A stretch of 64,000 nt of DNA, taken from assembly GCA_019638495.1 (NCBI GenBank), contig JAHBTQ010000002.1, positions 372,001-436,000 on the forward strand. Reading direction: 5' to 3'. This stretch comes from Taibaiella sp. Its GTDB lineage: Bacteria; Bacteroidota; Bacteroidia; Chitinophagales; Chitinophagaceae. Made by a program: the position numbers and the translations under genes. Below the pieces are notes generated by a model that was not told the origin of the DNA, searched no databases, and worked only from the letters and a program-made list of their open reading frames with translations. Shown here piece after piece: positions 17,704-25,694 of the stretch; positions within the stretch are counted from its first letter, which is position 1, and every line of letters begins with the position of its first letter.

Positions 17704-18240
17704 TCAGAAAAGAGATTTACCCACAATAACATCGAAACCCAGCAGACCTTCCCGGGTCTGTATCATTATGTCAGTGTGACCTTTGATAATTGTGTCGCAA
17801 GGAAATAGCAGTGATTTTTCGATCCCGTATATATTTACTACCGCATATGGTAGCCTGCATCGAGAGCCGCGGCCTGCGGCCTGGTGACCAGTTTCAATGA
17901 TTGGCAATTTATATGTTGTCATCTCACTGTCTTGCCAGCTGTTATTGAGAACCATAAGGGAAGTGACCAACAGGCCGCCATAGCCCATAATGCAGTAGAA
18001 CAGCCGAATAATAAACCTATTTCCTTTTATACTGGCGGGAGTTAGAGGCAGGGAAATAATACCGGTAAGTAGCCATAAGCCGAAGGGTAACCCAAACGGT
18101 ATTATTGTCTTTCGATATATCTCAATTTCGAATAGCAGTGCAATGGTGCCTGAAAAGATGAGCAGTATTGCACTTGTGGGGTTTGGTTTTTCTGCTTTTT
18201 CAGTCTGTTGGGGAATTGTTCCTCGTCTCCTCTTTGACAT
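17704..18240 (-). CDS. Small polytopic membrane protein, function unknown
   Basis: 178 residues from the ATG at 18240 (MSKRRRGTIP), which has an AAGGAA just upstream; in-frame ATGs at 18255 and 18315 are possible alternatives. A basic N-terminus is followed by three hydrophobic segments (SAILLIFSGTIALLFEI, GLWLLTGIISLPLTP, LFYCIMGYGGLLVTSLMVL), then a ~90-residue soluble part with a short Gly/Arg-rich stretch (AAGRGSRCRLPYAVVNIYG). No family was recognised. Orientation suggests divergence from the lipocalin-like lipoprotein gene that follows. Confidence 0.6.
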   Translation of the reverse strand: MSKRRRGTIPQQTEKAEKPNPTSAILLIFSGTIALLFEIEIYRKTIIPFGLPFGLWLLTGIISLPLTPASIKGNRFIIRLFYCIMGYGGLLVTSLMVLNNSWQDSEMTTYKLPIIETGHQAAGRGSRCRLPYAVVNIYGIEKSLLFPCDTIIKGHTDIMIQTREGLLGFDVIVGKSLF

Positions 18241-18356
18241 TTCCTTGTAGCTGCGCATGGTGTTAAAGCAAGGCAAGCTCTGTATTTTGTCTATGTAATT
18301 TAAGAAAATACCCAAGATGTCACATGTAATCGCCGTCTATATAGTAAATCCACTGC

Positions 18357-18770
18357 ATGAGGAAACTAATACTAATTCTGGCGGGCAGTGCCTTCGTTTC
18401 ATTGTGTGCCTGCCATAAGAAGGCTAACGACCATGTTAGGGAGAACCTTGTTGGGAGATGGCGGGCAATCGAGAATGCGCGTGACGATAACGGAAACGGA
18501 AAGCTTGATGAGGGCGAGTCTTTTCCGGATAGGTTATATGCCGAGAATAATCTTGTGTTTGCAAGCGATGGCGAAGTCAACCTGATCAACAATAACATGA
18601 TCAACGGGCGCAAACAATGGGAACTTATGTTTGACAATACCTACCTGCGTATAATTGAGCCGGCTTATGCAACCGACTACCATATTGACAAAATAACGTC
18701 TTCTAAACTTGTACTTAAAGACACATCAGGGCGTCATACTTCATGGTATATTTTCGAAAAGTTGAAATAA
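18357..18770 (+). CDS. Lipocalin-like lipoprotein
   Basis: 137 residues. Signal peptide with a lipobox-like end (FVSLCACHKK; Cys at residue 17 or 19), so it is a predicted lipoprotein. The mature part opens with NLVGRWRAIENARDDNGNGKLDEGE: the GRW motif begins many lipocalin-like domains, and the DDNGNGKLDEGE segment resembles a calcium-binding EF-hand-like loop. Later strands (LVFASDGEVNLI, YLRIIEP, KLVLKDTSG) fit a beta-barrel. Ligand unknown. Confidence 0.75.
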   Translation: MRKLILILAGSAFVSLCACHKKANDHVRENLVGRWRAIENARDDNGNGKLDEGESFPDRLYAENNLVFASDGEVNLINNNMINGRKQWELMFDNTYLRIIEPAYATDYHIDKITSSKLVLKDTSGRHTSWYIFEKLK

Positions 18771-18805
18771 GGGACAGCTTGCCTGAGATATGTAGATATT
18801 GAATT

Positions 18806-19693
18806 CTACTTCCTTTCCAGAATGATATTTACATCTTTTCCTATAATAGTGCTTGCGTCAATATAGTATGATTTGTCGCGCGAGGCGATCTTTATGCGTG
18901 CAGTATTTACAGGCAGGCTACCCTCTGTATCTGCCACCAGCCTGAGCCGGACCGATTTTTCATCTCCCATTTGCACCTGAAGTCGCTTGTGCTCATTGGT
19001 AATCATGTAGCCCGACAATAACTTATTTTCTCCGCTAAAAAGGGTAACCCGGTCGCCGTCAAGAGTTTTGGCATCCCATATTTCTACCGTTACATCCTTG
19101 TCGGGGCATTTAAGTATGATAGTCTCTCCCGGCTCGATCTTGCGTACCGAGCTTTCCGGCACGTCGTTGTCTGCATCCATTGACGGTAATGCTGATTCTG
19201 TAGTGTCGCCGGGACGCGCCATTCCCTCTTTTTCTGCAATCTTCATCAGGCGGGCCAAGGCGTCCTGCGCACAAACCAGAATGATCTTTCCCTTGCCACA
19301 CTCTGTTTTTCCATCTGGCTTGTAGCCGGTGAAGTTGCCTTTAAGGGTAGTGGCTCCTTGCATAGAGCCTGTTTTTAACCGGGCATGAATAAAACAGAAG
19401 TCACCAACCGGTATTTTTGACTTCGTTTGCTGGATGTGGGTCTCTTTGAACGTAAGTTGTTTACTCTTTCGATCTATTTTGCCCCGGATGTATGTCTTTG
19501 TTTCGTCCGCACCGAGTATATCGGTTACTGAGTAACCGGTGACAATGTCTTCCGAGTCTGTTACATACAGCTTGTAAGGGTAGTTTCGCCCGTCGTTAAC
19601 ACTGACACTACCAATAAAAACAAGGTTTGCGACTTGTGCTGTGGATATCGTGTGGATTAAAATGAAGGTTAGAAAAAAATAAAGTGGCCGCAT
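18806..19693 (-). CDS. Secreted hypothetical protein
   Basis: 295 residues with a signal peptide (MRPLYFFLTFILIHTISTAQ). The first ~125 residues are a beta-rich module (LYVTDSEDIVTGYSVTDI, YIRGKIDRKSKQLTFKE, LKGNFTGYKPDG) resembling N-terminal regions of Bacteroidota extracellular proteins. The C-terminal ~100 residues form a second beta module (VEIWDAKTLDGDRVTLF, with LLSGYMITNEH and RIKIASRDKSYYID), linked by a Pro/Ser/Asp-rich stretch. No catalytic motif or sorting domain is seen. It is divergent from the TM2 gene. Confidence 0.65.
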   Translation of the reverse strand: MRPLYFFLTFILIHTISTAQVANLVFIGSVSVNDGRNYPYKLYVTDSEDIVTGYSVTDILGADETKTYIRGKIDRKSKQLTFKETHIQQTKSKIPVGDFCFIHARLKTGSMQGATTLKGNFTGYKPDGKTECGKGKIILVCAQDALARLMKIAEKEGMARPGDTTESALPSMDADNDVPESSVRKIEPGETIILKCPDKDVTVEIWDAKTLDGDRVTLFSGENKLLSGYMITNEHKRLQVQMGDEKSVRLRLVADTEGSLPVNTARIKIASRDKSYYIDASTIIGKDVNIILERK

Positions 19694-19745
19694 TTGCGAT
19701 AATTAATTGATTTGCCTATCCTTGTGTAAAATTAAAGCAAACGCA

Positions 19746-20156
19746 ATGAAAAAAAACCTGACAGCACTTTTTGTAACCCTCATTATGATGGTTACCGGCG
19801 CATGCCTTAGCTATGCAGCCTTCCCAGCAGCAACTTCAGCAAGTTCTGCTGCATCGACAACAACCTCTGCTCCTGCAGTGGTGACAATGGCAGAGGAAGC
19901 GTTTCACGCTCCTAAAACTTTAGTAGCAAAAACAGCAACAAAACCGGCAAACGGAAAAAGCCAGATCGTTGCAGCAGTTCTTTGTTTCTTCCTGGGTGGT
20001 TTGGGTATTCATCGTTTTTATCTTGGATACACATGGCAGGGCGTGGTTCAGTTGCTTACAGGCGGTGGCTGCGGCATCTGGGCTTTGATCGATTTTATCC
20101 GTATCCTGATTGGTGACCTCGGGCCGAAAACCGGAAACTATGCCAAGACGTTCTAA
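19746..20156 (+). CDS. TM2 domain protein with signal peptide
   Basis: 136 residues from the ATG at 19746; the longer upstream reading has no signal peptide. N-terminal signal or membrane segment (LTALFVTLIMMVTGACLSYA), an Ala/Ser/Thr linker, then a TM2 domain (~75-128): KSQIVAAVLCFFLGGLGIHRFYLG and VVQLLTGGGCGIWALIDFIRI, two helices joined by the characteristic HRFYLG motif. TM2 proteins are membrane proteins of unclear role. The next gene starts 17 bp before this one ends, so translation is probably coupled. Confidence 0.85.
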   Translation: MKKNLTALFVTLIMMVTGACLSYAAFPAATSASSAASTTTSAPAVVTMAEEAFHAPKTLVAKTATKPANGKSQIVAAVLCFFLGGLGIHRFYLGYTWQGVVQLLTGGGCGIWALIDFIRILIGDLGPKTGNYAKTF

Positions 20157-20505
20157 ACGTATTTTCAGTAAAAAATTTTACATAGCCAAAGCAATCGCTT
20201 TGGCTATGTTTCCTTTAGTATTACTCCTTCTCCCGGCAAATGCCTTTGATAGCGGGCCCGAGATGTGTTTGTTTACCATAGCAACCGGCATCCACTGTCC
20301 GGGTTGCGGTATGACTCGCGCTTGCATGCACCTCATACACCTGGATACAGTGCCCGCGCTGGAGTACAATAAGGTGGCGTTTGTGGTATTGCCCATCTTG
20401 TGTATACTCCTGGCAAAAGACTTCCTTCAAACCATCCGTCGCATAAGGAAATACGACGAGTACGTTGCCTGGGCTCAGAAGATGCGCGAGGAGCAAGGTT
20501 CCTGA
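20140..20505 (+). CDS. DUF2752 membrane protein
   Basis: 121 residues from the ATG at 20140. A basic start (PRRSKRIFSKK) leads into a first helix (FYIAKAIALAMFPLVLLLLP). The family motif CPGCGMTRACMHL follows at ~62-74, then a second helix (VAFVVLPILCILLA) and a charged tail. Members are two- to three-helix membrane proteins in many Bacteroidota and Actinobacteria, with unknown function; the CPGCG Cys pair may bind metal. An in-frame ATG at 20206 inside a hairpin is an alternative start (99 residues), but it would shorten the first helix. It overlaps the TM2 gene. Confidence 0.8.
   Translation: MPRRSKRIFSKKFYIAKAIALAMFPLVLLLLPANAFDSGPEMCLFTIATGIHCPGCGMTRACMHLIHLDTVPALEYNKVAFVVLPILCILLAKDFLQTIRRIRKYDEYVAWAQKMREEQGS
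20181..20208 (+). terminator. Hairpin inside the 5' part of the DUF2752 gene
   Basis: Perfect 12-bp inverted repeat CATAGCCAAAGC / GCTTTGGCTATG with loop AATC, then TTTCCTTT, 25 nt after the TM2 stop codon. It looks like a terminator or attenuator for the TM2 transcript, yet lies inside the DUF2752 reading frame. Confidence 0.55.
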
Positions 20506-20515
20506 TGGCTCGGTT

Positions 20516-21007
20516 TTAGTTCCCGTCCGCAGATGGACCATAGGAGCCCGGGAGTGGAATATCCAACATGCGTAGGTAAACACCTAGTTGTGCACGGTGG
20601 TGTACTATCTGGCAGTAACAAACCCTCAGGAATTCGAGCCGCGTTCCGCTCGAAAATATCACATCTCCACTGCGTAGTGCCCAGGGCTCAAGAAGCTGAG
20701 GCTCGGTCGCTATTGCCATTTGATCATGGCCCGCAGCACAGTTTTTTTCGAAGAACTCCATCAATTCCTCGTTTTTACTGAAAGTGAACGGTTTGTACTC
20801 GTTTTTCTGAAAGTCCAGTTCGGGTGTGGTAAGTGTCATTGCTACCCAGCCGCCCAGCTCGGCGATGTGGGAAGCAAGCTGTCCCAGTTTCAAGCTTTTG
20901 ACATGTGGTTGCCAGTCGAGTTTGTCATCGGGAACGAGCGCCATGAATTTCCTTGTTGTGTTTGCTTCCTGCTCCATTTCTTTAAGCAGTACCGGTAAAA
21001 TGTCCAT
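20516..21007 (-). CDS. DinB superfamily protein
   Basis: 163 residues from the ATG at 21007 (MDILPVLLKEMEQEAN). Four-helix DinB/YfiT-like fold: SLKLGQLASHIAELGGW with the conserved first His, and VHHRAQLGVYLRML with the second metal-ligand His pair; the third ligand would be in the region HDQMAIAT. DinB proteins bind a divalent metal; some are thiol transferases, but the substrate here is unknown. It is immediately followed in the transcription direction by the tail of DUF2752 (convergent), and its upstream neighbour is a WYL regulator, a pairing often seen in Bacteroidota. Confidence 0.82.
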   Translation of the reverse strand: MDILPVLLKEMEQEANTTRKFMALVPDDKLDWQPHVKSLKLGQLASHIAELGGWVAMTLTTPELDFQKNEYKPFTFSKNEELMEFFEKNCAAGHDQMAIATEPQLLEPWALRSGDVIFSSGTRLEFLRVCYCQIVHHRAQLGVYLRMLDIPLPGSYGPSADGN

Positions 21008-21097
21008 AATTGTTGCTTTTTTGTTTTGTAGTGCAAAGCAACTTTGAGTGGGTGACAACCCTATGGCAGCCTGTTTTTACCGAATCAAATATTTGTT

Positions 21098-21787
21098 TTA
21101 GTAATTCACAGGAAGCTCTTGTATAAAGGCGTCCAGAGAGATGTGGTCTGTTTTGCTGAAAGGTACTTGGCTGTTAGAAAGTTTAAGAATGCGCGACACG
21201 CGGAAATCACGGTAGTCTTGACGCGAATGGCACCAGCCGATAATATGCCAGTTGAGTGCATAGAACACCAGCCCTACAGGCTCAACACGGCGCCTGCTTA
21301 CTTCTTCCTTTTTGTTCACATAGTCTATCTCCAGGATGGTTTTTGCCGATATGGCATCCTGCAGCGCAGAAAGGTAGGCATGATTATAGATGAAGCACTG
21401 CGGCACCTGCATGTGAATGTTCTTGTTGAGCTGTTCCAGTCGCTCCTGTTCACGGCCGTCAAGAACTGCCTTTACCTTGTCCATTGCGGTTGCGTAATGG
21501 GCCTGGATAGACTGGTCTGTAAAGCCTTTTACAATGCTCTGAACCAGCAGCATCGCGTTGGCTTCATCTTTCGTAAATGACACGGGTGGGAGGAAGAATC
21601 CCTGCACTATAAAATAGCCCCTGGCAGGCTCAAAGCTCACAGGAATGCCCTGCTCGCAAAGTGCCTTAATGTCGCGATATACGGTACGGACGCTGATGCC
21701 GAACCGCTGCGAGATTTTTTCAGCAGACACATACTTTTTTGATTGCAGGAGTGTAAGGATGCCAAATAGACGGTCAATGCGGTTCAT
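21098..21787 (-). CDS. HTH/WYL-domain transcriptional regulator (YafY family)
   Basis: 229 residues. N-terminal helix-turn-helix of the HTH_11 type (RLFGILTLLQSKKYVSAEKI then RFGISVRTVYRDIKAL, residues 6-44), a linker with FFLPPVSFTKDEANAML, and a C-terminal WYL domain (ISAKTILEIDYVN, RRVEPVGLVFYALNWHIIGW, RDFRVSRI). WYL regulators sense small ligands or nucleic acid. It is oriented with DinB directly downstream, so it may control that gene. A TAACTTTG box lies only 4 nt before the ATG. Confidence 0.9.
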   Translation of the reverse strand: MNRIDRLFGILTLLQSKKYVSAEKISQRFGISVRTVYRDIKALCEQGIPVSFEPARGYFIVQGFFLPPVSFTKDEANAMLLVQSIVKGFTDQSIQAHYATAMDKVKAVLDGREQERLEQLNKNIHMQVPQCFIYNHAYLSALQDAISAKTILEIDYVNKKEEVSRRRVEPVGLVFYALNWHIIGWCHSRQDYRDFRVSRILKLSNSQVPFSKTDHISLDAFIQELPVNY

Positions 21788-21791
21788 GTTT

Positions 21792-21799
21792 CAAAGTTA
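21792..21799 (-). promoter_or_regulatory. -7 promoter box TAACTTTG
   Basis: Minus-strand TAACTTTG, exact TAnnTTTG match, followed by AAAC and then the ATG of the WYL regulator (4-nt gap). Suggests a leaderless mRNA. Confidence 0.6.
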
Positions 21800-21818
21800 G
21801 GGGCAATGACCAGATCCA

Positions 21819-22181
21819 TTAGCCATGGTAAACGCGTGACGCAACTATTTTGCCGTCCTTAATATCTAATACTTCTGCAACGAGCATGTCGTTCTCGCCC
21901 GCTACGTGTCGAACGTACTCCATAAACACGCGATCGTCGTTTGCGGTGAGCGTTGTATATGTATAAGCGAGGGTAGGCAATCGGTCAAACGCGTCTTGCC
22001 ACCACGCATGCAAAGCTTCCCTGCCACGCACCTCTCCATTGGTTTCCGGCTGGCGCAGCTTCAGTTTGGGGCTGTAGTGTCGAGCGTCACTGTGATACAG
22101 GTTTAGCAGGTCTCCAAGGTTATGCTGGTTAAAGGCGTTGAACCATTTCTTTGCTATCTCAATGTTCGTTTGTGCACTCAT
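21819..22181 (-). CDS. NTF2-like (SnoaL-type) small protein
   Basis: 120 residues, one NTF2 fold: N-terminal helix IAKKWFNAFNQHNLGDLLNLYH, the HPD-like YHSDARHYSP, GREALHAWWQDAFDRLP, and strands FMEYVRHVAGENDML and IVASRVYHG. These proteins catalyse varied reactions (ketosteroid isomerase, epoxide hydrolase) or have none. The role here is open. It lies 31 bp upstream of the WYL regulator on the same strand, though the regulator has its own box. Confidence 0.8.
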   Translation of the reverse strand: MSAQTNIEIAKKWFNAFNQHNLGDLLNLYHSDARHYSPKLKLRQPETNGEVRGREALHAWWQDAFDRLPTLAYTYTTLTANDDRVFMEYVRHVAGENDMLVAEVLDIKDGKIVASRVYHG

Positions 22182-22261
22182 ACTCGTTGTTGTCGTGTAA
22201 ATATCGGGCTATTTGCGGACGCGAAAAACCCAATACGAAAACTCGGGAGGCATGTACAACC

Positions 22262-22309
22262 GCAGAGGCGACATGTGCTGCACAAATTTGTGCCACATGT
22301 CGCCTCTGC
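22262..22309. repeat. 48-nt near-perfect palindromic hairpin
   Basis: Arms of 16 bp (GCAGAGGCGACATGTG with its exact complement at 22294-22309) enclose a second 14-bp palindrome (GCACAAATTTGTGC) with only a 2-nt bulge (CT). It lies between the S41 protease gene end and the NTF2 gene start. There is no T-run, so it may be a REP-type element rather than a simple terminator. Confidence 0.8.
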
Positions 22310-22324
22310 TATTCTAAGTTTGTT

Positions 22325-24304
22325 CTAGTCCTTCTTCGAAAGCTTGATGATCGTTTCCTTTTCTCCGGCATTTACTCTCGCCATGTATAAGCCGGGTACG
22401 AGCCCGGATAAATCGAGCGTAGTTTTGGTGCGTACTCCGGAATTCTGAATTTGGTGTTTAATCAATTCTCTTCCTGCGAGATCGCATATGGAAATGCTGA
22501 TAATCTCAGTCTTTGCATAACCGATCTCTACTTCCACAAGGTCAGATGCAGGATTGGGAAATAGGGAGACGGTAGGGTTTGCCCGTACAGTTTCGGGTAC
22601 CCCATTGCTACAGCCGGCGAGTGCAAGCGCCTGCTCCAATACATAGTCTCGGTTGTGCCTTACTCCCTCTTTTGTGGGGTAAGCATAAACGTCAGGTACT
22701 ATTCCGATACGCTGGGTGGAGTCGCCATTAGGATAGAACACGCCGAGGCTGGTCCAGCCAAAACGTATGTCCTCGGCGGGTTGCAGGTAGGTGATGTTGC
22801 CATCGGCTCCTGCTGTGTGGCTACCAATTACCTTACATCCCGGGTAGCCGCGAAGCATCATGGTGGTGTATTCTGCCGCACTTTGGGTCTCCTGGTCAAC
22901 AATTACTACCACATTGCCGAAGTAGGGCGTGGGGTTGCCCAGCACACCCATTGACACTACATACCACATATACGTTCCCGGATAGGTGACATCCGGAATG
23001 GTCAGTTTCGTGACGTCAGTTGGTCCTTCCAGAATCCTGTCAGACAAGGCCCAGGCATTACCACTAATAGGGTAGTTACGTATATCTATCACTATCCCGG
23101 GCAGATCATGCATAGCCGCATATGCTGCGTCTGTACCCGCATCAGTGAGATTGCCAAAGTTCATATAGCCCACATTACAGTCAAATATGCTCCATTCTAC
23201 TCCATCCAGTGTGTCAGCAGGATAATAGTAGGTGTAGAAGAAGTCCCTGAAAACAGTAGAGGAGCTATTGACGGTGTTGATAGTTGTGGTTTGTGTGGTG
23301 CCGGTGCTGTCTGCAAATTCGATGGCAATGGGAGTTCCTACCGACATCCGTCGCAAGATATTGTCGGCAATAGAGCGGCGCTTTATTTCTATGCTGCCAG
23401 CGGAGTAAAATTTTTGCAGGCTATCTTCCCACTCAGCTATTGTAAGCCCGTCTACCTTCAGAAGGGCATCACCGGGTTTCAGTGATGGTTCCAGTGAGCG
23501 AACCACCACATATTGACCCTCTATATGGCGCAGCAATATCCGTGGGCGATAAATGCCCGGAGGTGAGGGCTCATAATACAGGTAGGACAGGCCCTCTACG
23601 TGAGCATCGTCTAATTGTGTCACGAAACGCAGGTAGGTATTGTTGAGCGATTCCACGGTTGTCAGTGTGTCAAACTGTGGCGCAAAATTCAGGAGTGTAG
23701 TGTCTATGGACGTAGTAAGCACATAGTTGTAAGGGTTAAAGTACCGCGTAATGTTCCATGTTTTGAAGAACATTAGCATCAGGTGGTCGGCATCCGGGAA
23801 GGCAGAATGTACATTGGCATGCAGCATTATGGTGTCTTGCGGAAATTTCAGGTAACCGTTCCACACATAGCCGGTGGATCCGCCCATGTTATAGTCCACC
23901 TGGCAAGTGGCATGTGGCCTGTAGTTGTTCTTAATAGTGTCCAGCAATACCTGCACATCTGCTCTGAGTACAGGGCTACCTGTCCAGGACCAATCGCGGT
24001 TATGAAGCAATTCGGGGTCCGTTATTACGGGCGGAGCTGTAGTGGCAAGTGCCATAGGGCCTGCAGCAAGCAGCATCGTGTCCAGTGCATCGTTAAACTC
24101 GTCGGTGGTGCTTGCGCCGCGCACCATCGGCAATACGTGCAGCAATACACTGTCCCAGTTTACATGACAGTTAGAGACCTCAGAGTGGTAGTATTTAGCA
24201 AAGCCCCAGACCTTGCAGGTATAGTACAGCTTTTCGTTTAGCGGTTGGCCAAAAAGGTTACCGGCTATGCCACCGAGCAAAACAATGAGTATTAGTTTCT
24301 TCAT
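22325..24304 (-). CDS. S41 family (C-terminal processing-type) peptidase with PDZ and T9SS sorting domain
   Basis: 659 residues. Signal peptide MKKLILIVLLGGIAGNLFGQ. A helical N-terminal region (KLYYTCKVWGFAKYYHSE, as in many Bacteroidota S41 proteins) precedes a PDZ-like segment (~268-320, LEPSLKPGDALLKVDGLTI). The S41 core covers ~370-540, with PGIVIDIRNYPIS and the nucleophile segment DQETQSAAEYTT followed by GSHTAGADGNI. The last ~75 residues are a T9SS type A domain (LFPNPASDLVEV to LVPGLYMARVN). Predicted exported protease. The palindrome at 22262-22309 lies just downstream. Confidence 0.9.
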   Translation of the reverse strand: MKKLILIVLLGGIAGNLFGQPLNEKLYYTCKVWGFAKYYHSEVSNCHVNWDSVLLHVLPMVRGASTTDEFNDALDTMLLAAGPMALATTAPPVITDPELLHNRDWSWTGSPVLRADVQVLLDTIKNNYRPHATCQVDYNMGGSTGYVWNGYLKFPQDTIMLHANVHSAFPDADHLMLMFFKTWNITRYFNPYNYVLTTSIDTTLLNFAPQFDTLTTVESLNNTYLRFVTQLDDAHVEGLSYLYYEPSPPGIYRPRILLRHIEGQYVVVRSLEPSLKPGDALLKVDGLTIAEWEDSLQKFYSAGSIEIKRRSIADNILRRMSVGTPIAIEFADSTGTTQTTTINTVNSSSTVFRDFFYTYYYPADTLDGVEWSIFDCNVGYMNFGNLTDAGTDAAYAAMHDLPGIVIDIRNYPISGNAWALSDRILEGPTDVTKLTIPDVTYPGTYMWYVVSMGVLGNPTPYFGNVVVIVDQETQSAAEYTTMMLRGYPGCKVIGSHTAGADGNITYLQPAEDIRFGWTSLGVFYPNGDSTQRIGIVPDVYAYPTKEGVRHNRDYVLEQALALAGCSNGVPETVRANPTVSLFPNPASDLVEVEIGYAKTEIISISICDLAGRELIKHQIQNSGVRTKTTLDLSGLVPGLYMARVNAGEKETIIKLSKKD

Positions 24305-24480
24305 TTTCCTAAGGTTGTTTTACAAATATAATATTATAATTTGTCTTTTTGTTTACTTCTTGCTGGCCTGTACTTGGGTAGTGATATTGCTTATATTAAC
24401 AAAGACGAATATTGGTCGTAGATTCTTTGGCCTATATCGGTAATTCTTAATAGTAGACAATCCTGTTGCAGGAAATGCTA

Positions 24481-24488
24481 TAGTTTTG
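24481..24488 (+). promoter_or_regulatory. -7 promoter box TAGTTTTG
   Basis: Exact TAnnTTTG match followed by AGGC and the ATG at 24493 (4-nt gap). A TTG lies 12 nt further upstream, closer than a normal -33 element. Confidence 0.6.
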
Positions 24489-24492
24489 AGGC

Positions 24493-24924
24493 ATGTTATT
24501 AAGGCCAGGAAAAGGTTTAGGAGACCTCACATTCGGTATGCTGCCAGCAGAGGTGGAGCAGAAATTGGGAAAACCGGACAGGATATTCGTAGCTGAAGAC
24601 GAGGAAGATGAGTTCATCTGGCAATACAACGCGCATCGCATGATGCTTACTTTTTACAGGCATGAAGAAGATAAGCTTGGCTACATACGGTCTTCAAATC
24701 CTGCTATTACCTTCTTTGGCGCACCCATGATAGACCAACCCGTAAAGGAGCTGTTGGATGGGCCCATGAAGTCGATAAAAAAGTGGCAGACAGAAAAGTA
24801 TGACTTCTTTGATACCTACCTCAACGAAAAGAGCTGGATAGTGCTCAATGTGGAGTATGAGCTTATAACAGATGTAGAGATAGGCGTGCCCATGGGTGAG
24901 GATGATGTGTATATCTGGATGTAG
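24493..24924 (+). CDS. Small cytoplasmic protein, function unknown
   Basis: 143 residues, no signal peptide or membrane segment. Starts MLLRPGKGLGDLTFGMLPAE, with a pattern (GLGDLTFGM then EVEQKLGKPD) also seen in hypothetical Bacteroidota proteins and vaguely similar to BamE/SmpA-type folds. Acidic and aromatic-rich in the middle (AEDEEDEFIWQYNAH) and rich in Val/Asp at the end (VPMGEDDVYIWM). Function was not recognised. The start is supported by a TAGTTTTG box directly upstream. Confidence 0.7.
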   Translation: MLLRPGKGLGDLTFGMLPAEVEQKLGKPDRIFVAEDEEDEFIWQYNAHRMMLTFYRHEEDKLGYIRSSNPAITFFGAPMIDQPVKELLDGPMKSIKKWQTEKYDFFDTYLNEKSWIVLNVEYELITDVEIGVPMGEDDVYIWM

Positions 24925-25065
24925 GTAAACCTCGCCCCGGGTCTCTTCGAAGGAAGGGGTGGAGTAGAGCAAAATCCTGTTTCGTTTCCTTGGGGATGGT
25001 ATGAGATCTTTACTCAACTCCATCAGGGGTTAAGGCTCTGTGGTTTAAGGTGCTTAGTTTTTCAC

Positions 25066-25083
25066 GCACTCCGTTAGGAGTGC
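25066..25083. repeat. Short palindromic repeat (GCACTCC-GTTA-GGAGTGC)
   Basis: Perfect 7-bp arms with a 4-nt GTTA loop, between the convergent genes ending at 24924 and 25098. Looks like a REP-type hairpin or a weak terminator. Confidence 0.6.
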
Positions 25084-25097
25084 AACATTAGCGTTCA

Positions 25098-25694
25098 TCA
25101 CAAATTTGATCTCTGTCCTGTGCTGTCGGGGACTATGAACGTATTGTCCATATTGTTGTAATACGCTCTATACTTGGGATGTGCGACAATGAAAGCTTTA
25201 CACTCTTTTAGAAAGCGCTTGTTTTGCCGGCCCATAAAACGGGAGTAGTTCACCACCATAATGTGGGTGTTATTGCCGGGATCTATTTTCTGCGCGCGCA
25301 AGAGACGGGTATAGAAATCCGGCCCGGTATTCTTTGCGTTGATGGTTTTGCCGACGAAGTTCTTCTCTATCGGCCATTTGAGGTTGGGGAAGCCACCTGC
25401 ATCACAGTTTACCATATTGCTAATTAGCTCACCATTGTCAAATATCCAGTATTGCAATGGCTGCCGTAGGTCTTTCTTTAATCCCTTATCGCTTATGTTT
25501 TCCGCCAGGCGTTGCTTATAGTCGTGGTTGAATACTGCATTGCCAGAAATACCATGTACTGTGTTCCATTGTTCTATCTGCGCAGGTGTATAAGCACGCA
25601 CCCGTTTTAGTCCGTAGATCTTCATGCAGGATGCCATACTTAAAGTAATCATCGCCAGTAAAATTTTTTCTACCAGGTTCCGTATCGATCTCAT
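25098..25694 (-). CDS. Lipoprotein, function unknown
   Basis: 198 residues from the ATG at 25694, whose ATGA overlaps the thymidine kinase stop codon, the usual coupling signal; an in-frame ATG at 25706 is the alternative. Signal peptide with lipobox ITLSMASC. The mature part is mixed alpha/beta (RAYTPAQIEQWNTVHGI, LQYWIFDNGELISNM, NFVGKTINAK). A tail with LLRAQKIDPGNNTHIMVV is typical of Bacteroidota outer-membrane lipoproteins of unknown function. Operon partner: the upstream tdk gene. Confidence 0.75.
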   Translation of the reverse strand: MRSIRNLVEKILLAMITLSMASCMKIYGLKRVRAYTPAQIEQWNTVHGISGNAVFNHDYKQRLAENISDKGLKKDLRQPLQYWIFDNGELISNMVNCDAGGFPNLKWPIEKNFVGKTINAKNTGPDFYTRLLRAQKIDPGNNTHIMVVNYSRFMGRQNKRFLKECKAFIVAHPKYRAYYNNMDNTFIVPDSTGQRSNL

